Source: an uncultured Flavobacteriaceae bacterium | GTDB taxonomy: Bacteria; Bacteroidota; Bacteroidia; Flavobacteriales; Flavobacteriaceae | Direction: 5' to 3' | NCBI GenBank assembly: GCA_947500435.1 | Contig: CANMRV010000011.1 | Location: forward strand, 20,843 to 84,842 | Length of the DNA stretch: 64,000 nucleotides | Part shown: positions 53,678 to 60,969 of the stretch, in pieces | How positions within the stretch are numbered: the stretch's first letter is position 1 | How the letters are laid out: each line of letters opens with the position of its first letter | Program-made: the position numbers and the translations under genes | Notes under the pieces: generated by a model | What the model was told of the DNA's origin: nothing | Databases searched by the model: none | Seen by the model: the letters and a program-made list of their open reading frames with translations, nothing else

Positions 53678-54604
53678 TTAGTCTTGTACGATTACTTGTT
53701 TGCTATCACATTTGCCAAATTCAGGTTGAATATTGACATGGTTGATGCCGTGGTTGTGATATACTTCTTCTTCTATTTGTTCTAGAATTACATCAAATTC
53801 CGATAGGCGAATGTCTTCATTGAAATCGATATGCGCTTCTAAATGTACTTCATCTTCATTCAATTGCCAGACATGTACGTGGTGTACATTTTTAATAGGT
53901 TCGATTTTTTTAATGGCTTCCACAATTTCTTGAACTTTAATTGATTCCGGAGTGAAAAGCATCAATACACGTGTGGACTGTTTCAATAAATCAAATCCCA
54001 TATAAATTAAATAGATAGCAATAGCCAAAGTCAGAGTTGGGTCGACCCAGTACCACTGAAAATATTTCATTAAGATTCCGCCTACTAAAACAGCGACCGA
54101 TGCCATCATATCAGTTAACAAATGCAAATAGGCCGATTTCATATTCATATTACTGTCGGCATCTTTTTTTAGGAGGAGAACGCTAAATCCGTTTGCAGCA
54201 ATTCCCAATAAAGACAACCAAATTACCAGATTCGATTCCACTTCCTGAGGGTTTTGAAAACGTTCAATCGCCTCGATAATTAAAACAACAGCAACAATCA
54301 TTAAGGCTGCGGCATTCACAAAGGCAGCAATAATTTCTGCCCGTTTATAACCAAAAGTTTTGTTTGTGGAAGATGGCTTTTTTGCCAGAAGATTAGCGAT
54401 ATAACTAACAATCAAAGAAAGTACATCACTGAAATTGTGGAGTGCATCGGAGAGTAAAGAAAGGCTTCCTGAAATTAATCCTCCAATCACCTGCGCTACG
54501 GTAATTAGAATATTTAAAAAAATAGAAATAATAAGGTTCCTCCCCTTTAAATCGGGATGGTGGTGGTGACCATGGTTATGCGAATGATTGTGGGAGTGAC
54601 CCAT
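53678..54604 (-). CDS. cation diffusion facilitator (CzcD/ZitB-type) metal exporter
   Basis: A 308-residue CDF protein. A His-rich start (GHSHNHSHNHGHHHH) can capture Zn2+, and six hydrophobic helices follow. The first metal site is in HNFSDVLSLI with LLSDALHN, and a second set (LHLLTDMMASV) is in helix 5. The C-terminal cytoplasmic domain (VHHVHVWQLNEDEVHLEAHI) is a second metal-binding dimer domain. It exports Zn2+ or similar metals by proton antiport. It lies 69 nt downstream of rpiB with an AAATTCCAA repeat pair between them. Confidence 0.92.
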   Translation of the reverse strand: MGHSHNHSHNHGHHHHPDLKGRNLIISIFLNILITVAQVIGGLISGSLSLLSDALHNFSDVLSLIVSYIANLLAKKPSSTNKTFGYKRAEIIAAFVNAAALMIVAVVLIIEAIERFQNPQEVESNLVIWLSLLGIAANGFSVLLLKKDADSNMNMKSAYLHLLTDMMASVAVLVGGILMKYFQWYWVDPTLTLAIAIYLIYMGFDLLKQSTRVLMLFTPESIKVQEIVEAIKKIEPIKNVHHVHVWQLNEDEVHLEAHIDFNEDIRLSEFDVILEQIEEEVYHNHGINHVNIQPEFGKCDSKQVIVQD

Positions 54605-54614
54605 AAGGTAGTTT

Positions 54615-54645
54615 CAAATTCCAATACTTAAAATCCAAATTCCAA
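54615..54645. repeat. short direct repeat CAAATTCCAA
   Basis: CAAATTCCAA occurs at 54615-54624 and again at 54636-54645, 21 bp (three heptads) apart, in the 69-bp gap between the CDF and rpiB genes. Similar AAATTCC heptads occur in many flavobacterial intergenic regions. It may be the remains of a heptad array like those at 53633 and 58713. Confidence 0.45.
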
Positions 54646-54673
54646 CTAAAGGAATTGTATAAATAACTCTTAA

Positions 54674-55102
54674 TTAACAAGGTATTTTCTCAATGCGGCG
54701 TTCATGTCTTCCGCCTTCGAATTCGGTGTCTAAAAACATTTTTACCATTTCCAAAGCTTGCGGTAATGAAATAAAACGTGCTGGAAGACTTAAAATATTA
54801 GCATCATTATGTTCGCGGGCCAATTGAACTATTTCTTTACTCCAACATAAAGCGCAACGTACTTTTTGATGTTTATTAGCTGTCATGGATGCTCCATTAC
54901 CGCTTCCACAAATAATAATGCCTTTATCAACGCTACCCTCAGCAACATCTTTCGCTACTGGGTGAACAAAATCAGGGTAATCTACACTGTCCGTTCCGTC
55001 CGTTCCATAGTTAGCTACCTCAATGTTTTTAGATTTCAATAAACCTATAATAGCAAGTTTGTATTCAGTTCCTGCATGATCATTTCCTATTGCTATTTTC
55101 AT
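54674..55102 (-). CDS. rpiB: ribose 5-phosphate isomerase B
   Basis: RpiB interconverts ribulose 5-phosphate and ribose 5-phosphate in the pentose phosphate pathway. The sequence has the family start KIAIGNDHAGTEYK, VDYPDFVHPVAKDV, IICGSGNGASMTANK (catalytic Cys) and the late HERRIEKI. The start at 55102 gives 142 residues, normal for RpiB. A longer version starting at 55153 would begin upstream of the -7 box at 55128-55135, so it is not used. It faces away from the gap that separates it from rnr. Confidence 0.93.
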   Translation of the reverse strand: MKIAIGNDHAGTEYKLAIIGLLKSKNIEVANYGTDGTDSVDYPDFVHPVAKDVAEGSVDKGIIICGSGNGASMTANKHQKVRCALCWSKEIVQLAREHNDANILSLPARFISLPQALEMVKMFLDTEFEGGRHERRIEKIPC

Positions 55103-55127
55103 GGTATAAAATATTGGGTTAGTGTTA

Positions 55128-55158
55128 CAAATGTACAAATAGATGCTGTTCACAACAA
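55128..55158 (-). promoter_or_regulatory. promoter of rpiB
   Basis: On the minus strand a perfect -7 box TACATTTG lies at 55135-55128. A TTGTTG -33 region lies at 55158-55153, 17 to 20 nt upstream. The expected start of transcription is about 20 nt before the rpiB ATG at 55102. Confidence 0.6.
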
Positions 55159-55723
55159 CTATTCATATCTTCACAACACTTATTTCAAATTTCGTTTTTT
55201 CAGTTGTTCATTTGTTGTTTAGATTCCTTGTGAAAATTGTTGATAAGGTTACAACAAAAACTCATTTTAAAGTTTTGTTTATCCATTTCAAAAGTGCTTT
55301 ACAAAACTCAACCAAGAATCCACAATTTACTTCTCAGAAATTAAGAGAAAGATATCAAACCTTCAGATTGAGAAGTTAACACTACCTTTGTAATTACTTA
55401 TTATAAATTTTGTGTTGATATCACTTATGAAGATAGGTTGATAAAAATGTTAAACAACTGATTGCTAAAACGATTCCAGTTGTAAAGAATGTCAATAAAT
55501 TTTAAAATCGGTTCAAAGCAAGTTTTCTTTGAATTTTTTATCTCCATTATTAACATCCTATAATAACCATCATTTTTATTTTAAAATTTAAAAAAGAAAA
55601 ACATATAATGATATATATGTTCATAACATTGTTTTTAGGAAAACTTAAGTTAGAGAACAGCTATCGAAAAAAATCTAGTGAATTTATATTGTAATTTTCA
55701 CTTACTAATTAAGAAAGAATTTA
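55136..55723. other. AT-rich gene-free region, candidate replication origin
   Basis: This 588-bp region holds no convincing gene; the open frame at 55143-55379 lacks a credible product. It is dense in GTTGATA and CAACA words: TGTTGATAAG at 55228, TGTTGATAT at 55413, GGTTGATAA at 55437, plus TGTTCACAACA near 55147 and TTTATCCATT near 55278. These are DnaA-box-like variants. A perfect -7 box TACCTTTG sits at 55383-55390, and the last 150 bp are very AT-rich, a possible unwinding region. Genes on the left run leftward and on the right run rightward, as at a replication origin. Not proven. Confidence 0.4.
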
Positions 55724-57913
55724 ATGTCGAAGAAGAATAAAAAGGCAAAAAACCATAGAAAAAACGAAATTACCAAAGGCATCTTTACGGTGCTTGAAAA
55801 AGAACAAGATAAGAGTTTTAATTACAAACAAATCGCTGCAAAGATAGGTGTTATCGATGCTCATGAGCGAAATATGCTTATCCAGAGATTGGTACAATTA
55901 AAAGAAAAGAAGCGTATTATAGAAGAAAGCAGAGGTAGTTATAAAGCGATTGCTTCCACAAAAACCTACCATACAGGAACGGTTGATATTACCGGAAGAG
56001 GTAATGCATATATTGTTATTGAAGGTATGGATGATGATGTATTCGTTCCATTCAATAAATTAAAAAAGGCTTTTCATAAGGATACTGTTGAGGTCTATAT
56101 TTTCCCAAGAAGAAAGGGTAAAAAACTAGAAGGGGAGATTACGAAAATAGTCGAGCGTAATAAAATGGAGTTTGTTGGAATTGTAGATATGCAGAAGACA
56201 TTTGCATTTATACGTCCTACCGATTTCAGAATGTACACTGATATTTTTGTTTCCCAAGATAAAATAGGAAAAGCAAATGACGGCGATAAAGTTATTGTAG
56301 AAATTACAGAATGGCCAGATAATGCGGATTCCCCTTTCGGGAAAGTTACCGAAGTGTTAGGGAAGCCCGGAGAGCATGATACTGAAATACATTCCATTTT
56401 AGCAGAATATGGTTTGCCTTCTTCGTTTCCTTTGGAAGTAGAACGTTATGCAGACCAGTTGGATACTTCTATCAAACCAGAAGAAATAGCAAAACGTAGG
56501 GATATGCGAAATACCCTAACGTTTACAATTGACCCTAAAGATGCAAAAGATTTTGATGATGCACTTTCTTTTGAAGTCTTAGAAAATGGGAATTATGAAA
56601 TCGGAATTCACATTGCGGATGTTTCCCATTATTTACAGGAAGGTACTGTTTTAGATGACGAAGCATATAATCGTGCAACTTCGGTTTATTTAGTAGATAG
56701 GGTTGTACCAATGCTTCCGGAAGTCTTATCAAACAATGCTTGTTCGTTACGACCAAATGAGGAGAAATATACTTTTTCCGCCATCTTTGAATTAGATGAT
56801 AAAGCCAATATTAAAAATGAATGGTTTGGACGTACAGTAATCGATTCTAACGAACGATTTTCATACGAAGAAGCCCAACATATCATTGAGAATGGAAATG
56901 GAGATATACCTAAAGATATTTCCATTCGAGGAGCTGAATATTCGGTCTCAAAAGAAGTTGTAGAAGCAACTTTAACTTTAGATAGATTAGCAAAAATTAT
57001 GCGCGCTGCGCGAATGCAACAAGGTGCAATATCCTTTGATAAAGTTGAGGTTCGATTCAATCTAAATGAAAAAGCTGAACCTACTAGCGTTTATTTTAAA
57101 GAAGCAAAGGATGCGAATAAACTGATTGAGGAATTCATGTTATTGGCCAATAGAAAAGTAGCACAATTCATAGGAAAACAAAAACCTACGAAGCCATTTG
57201 TGTATCGTATTCATGATAACCCGAACGAAGACAAATTAATAGCGCTTAACGGAATAGTTTCCCGCTTTGGTCACAAGTTAGACTTCAAGGATAAAAAATC
57301 CATTAGCGCGTCTTTAAACAAGCTTCTCGAGGACGTAAAAGGTAAAAAAGAACAGAATTTAGTAGATACCCTTGCAATCCGAAGTATGAGTAAGGCAGTT
57401 TATACGACTGACAACATAGGTCACTACGGATTAGCATTTGATTATTACTCCCATTTTACATCACCAATTCGTCGTTATCCTGATGTGATGGTGCATCGTT
57501 TATTGCAACATTATTTGGATGGAGGCGCTTCACCAAAAGCGGAAATATATGAGGAAAAGTGCAAACATTCCTCAGATATGGAATATCTAGCTTCAAGTGC
57601 AGAACGTGATTCGATAAAATACATGCAAATCAAGTTTATGCAAGATCATCAAGACCAAGAATTCGTTGGTGTGATTTCTGGAGTTACCGAATGGGGGATT
57701 TATGTGGAGATTATCGAAAATAAGTGCGAAGGCATGGTACGTATTCGTGATATAAAAGGGGATTATTATATATTTGATGAGAAGGAGTATGCAATTGTTG
57801 GTGAACGCACCAAGAAAACATACACTTTAGGTGATGAAGTGATAGTTATGGTTAAAAACTCTGACTTAGTAAAACGTCACCTAGATTTTGCCCTTATTGG
57901 AAAGCATGAATAA
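55724..57913 (+). CDS. rnr: ribonuclease R
   Basis: RNase R is a processive 3'-to-5' exoribonuclease that degrades structured RNA and takes part in rRNA quality control. The 729-residue protein has the N-terminal HTH domain, cold-shock domains, the RNB catalytic domain with metal-binding TIDPKDAKDFDDALS (about residues 268-282), GLAFDYYSHFTSPIRRYPD, and a C-terminal S1 domain (FVGVISGVTEWGIYVEI). Length is normal. It is preceded by the AT-rich gap and followed by a DUF2807 gene 66 nt later. Confidence 0.96.
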   Translation: MSKKNKKAKNHRKNEITKGIFTVLEKEQDKSFNYKQIAAKIGVIDAHERNMLIQRLVQLKEKKRIIEESRGSYKAIASTKTYHTGTVDITGRGNAYIVIEGMDDDVFVPFNKLKKAFHKDTVEVYIFPRRKGKKLEGEITKIVERNKMEFVGIVDMQKTFAFIRPTDFRMYTDIFVSQDKIGKANDGDKVIVEITEWPDNADSPFGKVTEVLGKPGEHDTEIHSILAEYGLPSSFPLEVERYADQLDTSIKPEEIAKRRDMRNTLTFTIDPKDAKDFDDALSFEVLENGNYEIGIHIADVSHYLQEGTVLDDEAYNRATSVYLVDRVVPMLPEVLSNNACSLRPNEEKYTFSAIFELDDKANIKNEWFGRTVIDSNERFSYEEAQHIIENGNGDIPKDISIRGAEYSVSKEVVEATLTLDRLAKIMRAARMQQGAISFDKVEVRFNLNEKAEPTSVYFKEAKDANKLIEEFMLLANRKVAQFIGKQKPTKPFVYRIHDNPNEDKLIALNGIVSRFGHKLDFKDKKSISASLNKLLEDVKGKKEQNLVDTLAIRSMSKAVYTTDNIGHYGLAFDYYSHFTSPIRRYPDVMVHRLLQHYLDGGASPKAEIYEEKCKHSSDMEYLASSAERDSIKYMQIKFMQDHQDQEFVGVISGVTEWGIYVEIIENKCEGMVRIRDIKGDYYIFDEKEYAIVGERTKKTYTLGDEVIVMVKNSDLVKRHLDFALIGKHE

Positions 57914-57979
57914 GTTTGTTTTCACTCCCAAATTTGGAACGGATTTTGTTTAAGGGGTGATGAACAACGTAAAAAGAAT

Positions 57980-58666
57980 GTGATGAGACAAATACTAGTA
58001 CTTTTAGTATCGTTTTTCGCGCTACAAAGCTTGCAATCGCAAGACGAAAAGATTACCAAAGACCTTCAGACTTTTACCGAAGTAAAGGCCTTTGATGGTT
58101 TATCAGTTAATCTTATTAAATCCGATGTAAACAAAGTTGTTATTACAGGAGCAAACACAGCGAATGTAGCGATAGCAAACAAGGATGGGGTTTTAAGACT
58201 CCGAATGCAAATACATAAGATTTTTAGTGGCTATCGCACTTTTATCGATTTATATTATTCAGAACAACTTATTGTCATTGATGTTAATGAAGACGCTCGA
58301 ATTACTTCAGAAGAAACTATAAAGCAAGATGTTTTAGAATTAAAAGCACAAGAAGGCGGAGAATTGGATATTAAAGCTGAGGTTGAGCAATTGTTAATTA
58401 AAACGGTAACTGGTGGAGTAATAAAAACCTCAGGAACCTCAGACCTACAAGACGTTGCTATAAACACTGGAGGTGTTTATGAAGGTAAAGACCTAAAAAC
58501 AAAATTTTCCACAGTGAATGTGAACGCAGGCTCAAGAGCTGAAATACACGCCTTTGATTATGTAAAAGCTACCGTAAAAGCAGGGGGAGAAGTCTTAGTT
58601 TATGGAGACCCAGCAAAAATGGAAGAGAAAACGGTATTCGGTGGAAAAGTAACCAGAATGCAATAG
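57980..58666 (+). CDS. DUF2807 (GIN-domain) secreted protein
   Basis: A 228-residue exported protein with a signal peptide (MRQILVLLVSFFALQSLQS). A DUF2807 head domain follows, a right-handed beta-helix-like adhesin fold built of short repeated strands such as VKAFDGLSVNLIKSD, LRLRMQIHKI, NTGGVYEGKDL and VYGDPAKMEEKTV. The family occurs in envelope proteins of Bacteroidota; the function is unknown. It lies 66 nt after rnr, and the next gene (LysE) follows after 83 nt containing heptad repeats, so the three may be co-transcribed. Confidence 0.85.
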   Translation: MMRQILVLLVSFFALQSLQSQDEKITKDLQTFTEVKAFDGLSVNLIKSDVNKVVITGANTANVAIANKDGVLRLRMQIHKIFSGYRTFIDLYYSEQLIVIDVNEDARITSEETIKQDVLELKAQEGGELDIKAEVEQLLIKTVTGGVIKTSGTSDLQDVAINTGGVYEGKDLKTKFSTVNVNAGSRAEIHAFDYVKATVKAGGEVLVYGDPAKMEEKTVFGGKVTRMQ

Positions 58667-58712
58667 CGTATTTAAAAACATAAGAACTTTTCGCAAAATT
58701 CAAAAAAAGATG

Positions 58713-58747
58713 TCTAACGTCTAACGTCTAGCATCTAAAGTCTTAAA
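58713..58747. repeat. five tandem heptads upstream of the LysE-type exporter
   Basis: TCTAACG, TCTAACG, TCTAGCA, TCTAAAG and TCTTAAA follow one another without gaps and end 2 bp before the exporter ATG at 58750. The units share TCT at the start and a 7-bp phase and closely match the array at 53633-53676. They may bind a regulator or be the remains of a mobile repeat family. Confidence 0.6.
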
Positions 58748-58749
58748 AC

Positions 58750-59436
58750 ATGTTAGAAGACGTACAGGCGGCAATTCCATTAGGCTTTTTCTTAAGCTTT
58801 ATGATTGGGCCTGTTTTTTTTGTGCTTTTAGAGACGAGCGCCATAAAAGGATTTCGTGCCGCAATTGTTTTTGATTTAGGGGTTCTTCTAGCAGATGTAC
58901 TCTTTATCACCGTGGCTTATTTCAGTAGTTTTCAACTTCTAGAAAACCTAAGCAACCAACCCGGGCTTTATGTCTTTGGAGGCGTAATACTTTTGGTATA
59001 TGGTATAACAACTTTTGCTAAAAAGGATTCCAAGAAAAAAGCTATGGAAACTGAACAGAAAGCGGTTAATATCAGCAAGGGCTATCTCGGGCTTTTTATA
59101 AAAGGCTTTTTACTTAATTTTATCAACATAGGCGTTCTTGTTTTTTGGCTTGGTGTTATTATTGTAGTTGGTCCAAGTGTGGATAACGACCCTAATAGAA
59201 TCCGAATATTTTTTGGTTCAATGTTATTGGCCTATTTCGTCACAGATGTTTTCAAGATTCTTCTCGCGAAACAATTGAAACGAAAATTGACATCAGAGAG
59301 AATCCATAGGATAAAAAAAGGGCTAGGTGTTATATTGGTAATCTGTGGAATAGTGTTAATCGTTAAAGGATTTCTCCCAAAGGATAAATTCAACATTGAA
59401 AAGGGAATAGAAAAAATTGAGCAAATTAGAGAATAA
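58750..59436 (+). CDS. LysE-family amino acid exporter
   Basis: A 228-residue membrane protein with six hydrophobic helices of the LysE/RhtB type. The start includes GFFLSFMIGPVFFVLLETS, which is the family signature, then GFRAAIVFDLGVLLADVL, KGFLLNFINIGVLVFW and a basic C-terminus. These transporters export lysine, homoserine or threonine. It is preceded by the five-heptad array and followed by a bidirectional-looking terminator at 59434-59468 and tRNA-Cys on the other strand. Confidence 0.88.
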   Translation: MLEDVQAAIPLGFFLSFMIGPVFFVLLETSAIKGFRAAIVFDLGVLLADVLFITVAYFSSFQLLENLSNQPGLYVFGGVILLVYGITTFAKKDSKKKAMETEQKAVNISKGYLGLFIKGFLLNFINIGVLVFWLGVIIVVGPSVDNDPNRIRIFFGSMLLAYFVTDVFKILLAKQLKRKLTSERIHRIKKGLGVILVICGIVLIVKGFLPKDKFNIEKGIEKIEQIRE

Positions 59437-59468
59437 AAAAAGACCTCATATTGCTATGAAGTCTTTTG
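59434..59468 (-). terminator. intrinsic terminator for tRNA-Cys (and perhaps the LysE gene)
   Basis: AGAC-C-TCATA is inverted as TATGA-A-GTCT around a TTGC loop (59441-59464), a nine-pair stem with one mismatch. On the minus strand it is followed by seven T, so it ends the tRNA-Cys transcript. On the plus strand only four T follow, giving a weaker terminator for the LysE gene. Confidence 0.75.
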
Positions 59469-59539
59469 AGGCATCGAGCGGATTCGAACCGCTGTACAAG
59501 CTTTTGCAGAGCTGCGCCTAGCCACTCGGCCACGATGCC
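59469..59539 (-). tRNA. tRNA-Cys (GCA)
   Basis: A complete cloverleaf on the minus strand. The acceptor stem is GGCATCG/CGATGCC; the D arm is GCCG...GGC-like; the anticodon loop is CTGCAAA with anticodon GCA; the T arm is AGCGG-TTCGAAT-CCGCT. The discriminator base is T (U73), which is the Cys identity mark. No CCA is encoded. A perfect -7 box lies 13 nt upstream at 59552-59559. Confidence 0.94.
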
Positions 59540-59551
59540 AAAATTGAATCG

Positions 59552-59559
59552 CAAAGGTA
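59552..59559 (-). promoter_or_regulatory. -7 box of tRNA-Cys
   Basis: TACCTTTG, read on the minus strand, matches TAnnTTTG exactly and ends 12 nt before the tRNA 5' end. It lies between folB and the tRNA, so the tRNA has its own promoter. No good -33 element is visible. Confidence 0.5.
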
Positions 59560-59584
59560 ATATGTTTTTTGACTATCGGAAAAC

Positions 59585-59947
59585 TTAGGCCCTCCTTTTT
59601 TCTTTCAATACAACAGTGACTTTTTCCACATCACCACCAATAGGTGGATTGATTTTTGAAACGGACACTTCAGCCTTTTTTACCATTGAAATTTCTAAGA
59701 ATATTCTATTTAAGATACGCTTGCCAACATGTTCCAAAAGTTTGGAAGGCACTTTCATTTCCTCCTTGACGATTTTATTGATATGAACGTAGTCTACCGT
59801 ATCTACTAAATCATCTGAATTGGAGGCCTTTTTAAGATTGGCGTTTACAAGTACATCAACTCGATAGTCACTACCAATAATGGTTTCTTCTGGCAAACAG
59901 CCATGATGCGCATATACCCGAATATTTTCAACTTTGATTTTCCCCAA
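59585..59947 (-). CDS. folB: dihydroneopterin aldolase
   Basis: FolB cleaves 7,8-dihydroneopterin to 6-hydroxymethyl-dihydropterin in folate synthesis. The 120-residue sequence has GKIKVENIRVYAHHGCLPEE (start motif with the conserved Tyr/His-His-Gly), VDTVDYVHINKIV, LLEHVGKRI and VSKINPPIG. Length matches. It lies on the minus strand between tRNA-Cys and the PorP/SprF gene, with 57 bp to the stop of the latter's neighbour region. Confidence 0.92.
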   Translation of the reverse strand: MGKIKVENIRVYAHHGCLPEETIIGSDYRVDVLVNANLKKASNSDDLVDTVDYVHINKIVKEEMKVPSKLLEHVGKRILNRIFLEISMVKKAEVSVSKINPPIGGDVEKVTVVLKEKRRA

Positions 59948-60004
59948 AATGAAGCTTTTGGCAAACTTAAATGAATCTGGCTAGAAAACTAAAGAATTGT
60001 CTAA

Positions 60005-60949
60005 TTAGTAAGTACAGCGACAATTACTAATTCCTTGGAAAAGATCGACACCAAGGGTTACAACGTGAGTACCTGTGCTGTATCCTAAAATTTCGTTCAA
60101 AATAACTTGGTAAGAATATCCGAAGTAAAATTTATTCTTTTTCAAACCAATAAGAGGCGCAACGTATAACGGATCACCAATCTGATCATTTAGAAAACGA
60201 TAGGTAACACCTGCATAATAGTAATCTTCGAAATCATACCATCTGAACTTCACATTTAAATCCGTTACCGATCTACCATCACTTTCAAAGAGCTGAAAGA
60301 ATACAGACGGTTCAATTTCAAAATCACTGTTTTTGTTCTTTTTGTACCGATAACCCGTGTAGAGGTAATAGTTACGAAGACGGTTGGGCTCAAAAATAGG
60401 ATTGAACTTACTAAGGTCCTTATTAATGATATTTGAAGCATTTGCGCTTATATAGAATTTATCCCAGCGGTATAGCACTCCCACATCAAAGTTGTGATTG
60501 GTTGTAGCTCTATCATCTGTTACACTAGGGTCTAATGCGTCAAAATTTTCAATATCGATACGAAACTGGTTGAAATTATAAGAAAGTCCAAACGACAAGA
60601 ATTTATCATCGTATCGATCTATTGTCAAGTGATGTGCAAAAGATACTCTTGCACCGCGTTGTTTTGTTTCACCATTGCTATCGTTATAAAGCATCATTCC
60701 CAAGCCTGATTGTTCACCAACACGCATATCAGCAGCTAAGGATTGTGTATCTGGAGCATCTTTTATACCTACCCATTGTGTAAGTCCGTTAATACGAATT
60801 TTTACATGATCTCCAATACCCGCATAGGTGGGGGACATCACAAAAGGATTATCTGCTAAATACTGCGACAGCTGAGGAATCGTAAGCTCTTGACCTTTCA
60901 TGGCAAAGGCTGAGAAGAATAACAGTAGGGTTAATATTTTGTTGCGCAT
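60005..60949 (-). CDS. PorP/SprF-family type IX secretion membrane protein
   Basis: A 314-residue outer-membrane barrel protein of the PorP/SprF family. It has a signal peptide (MRNKILTLLLFFSAFAMKG), then QLSQYLADNPFVMSPTYAGI (family start after the signal), GLGMMLYNDSNGETKQRG and FYFGYSYQVIL. SprF-type proteins are needed for export of SprB-like adhesins in gliding bacteria. The gene follows the giant SprB-repeat gene by 20 nt on the same strand, which is the classic adhesin/chaperone pair. The end is Cys-containing (GISNCRCTY). Confidence 0.88.
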   Translation of the reverse strand: MRNKILTLLLFFSAFAMKGQELTIPQLSQYLADNPFVMSPTYAGIGDHVKIRINGLTQWVGIKDAPDTQSLAADMRVGEQSGLGMMLYNDSNGETKQRGARVSFAHHLTIDRYDDKFLSFGLSYNFNQFRIDIENFDALDPSVTDDRATTNHNFDVGVLYRWDKFYISANASNIINKDLSKFNPIFEPNRLRNYYLYTGYRYKKNKNSDFEIEPSVFFQLFESDGRSVTDLNVKFRWYDFEDYYYAGVTYRFLNDQIGDPLYVAPLIGLKKNKFYFGYSYQVILNEILGYSTGTHVVTLGVDLFQGISNCRCTY

Positions 60950-60969
60950 GGTTTTCTTAGGTTAAGATT

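Noticed and set aside
55103..55153. Longer start for rpiB at 55153
   Set aside because: A perfect -7 box lies inside the extension, and the extra 17 residues are not part of RpiB.
55143..55379. Plus-strand frame of 78 codons in the rpiB/rnr gap
   Set aside because: Very AT-rich with a Lys/Phe/Thr-biased translation; it overlaps the rpiB promoter and the DnaA-box-like words.
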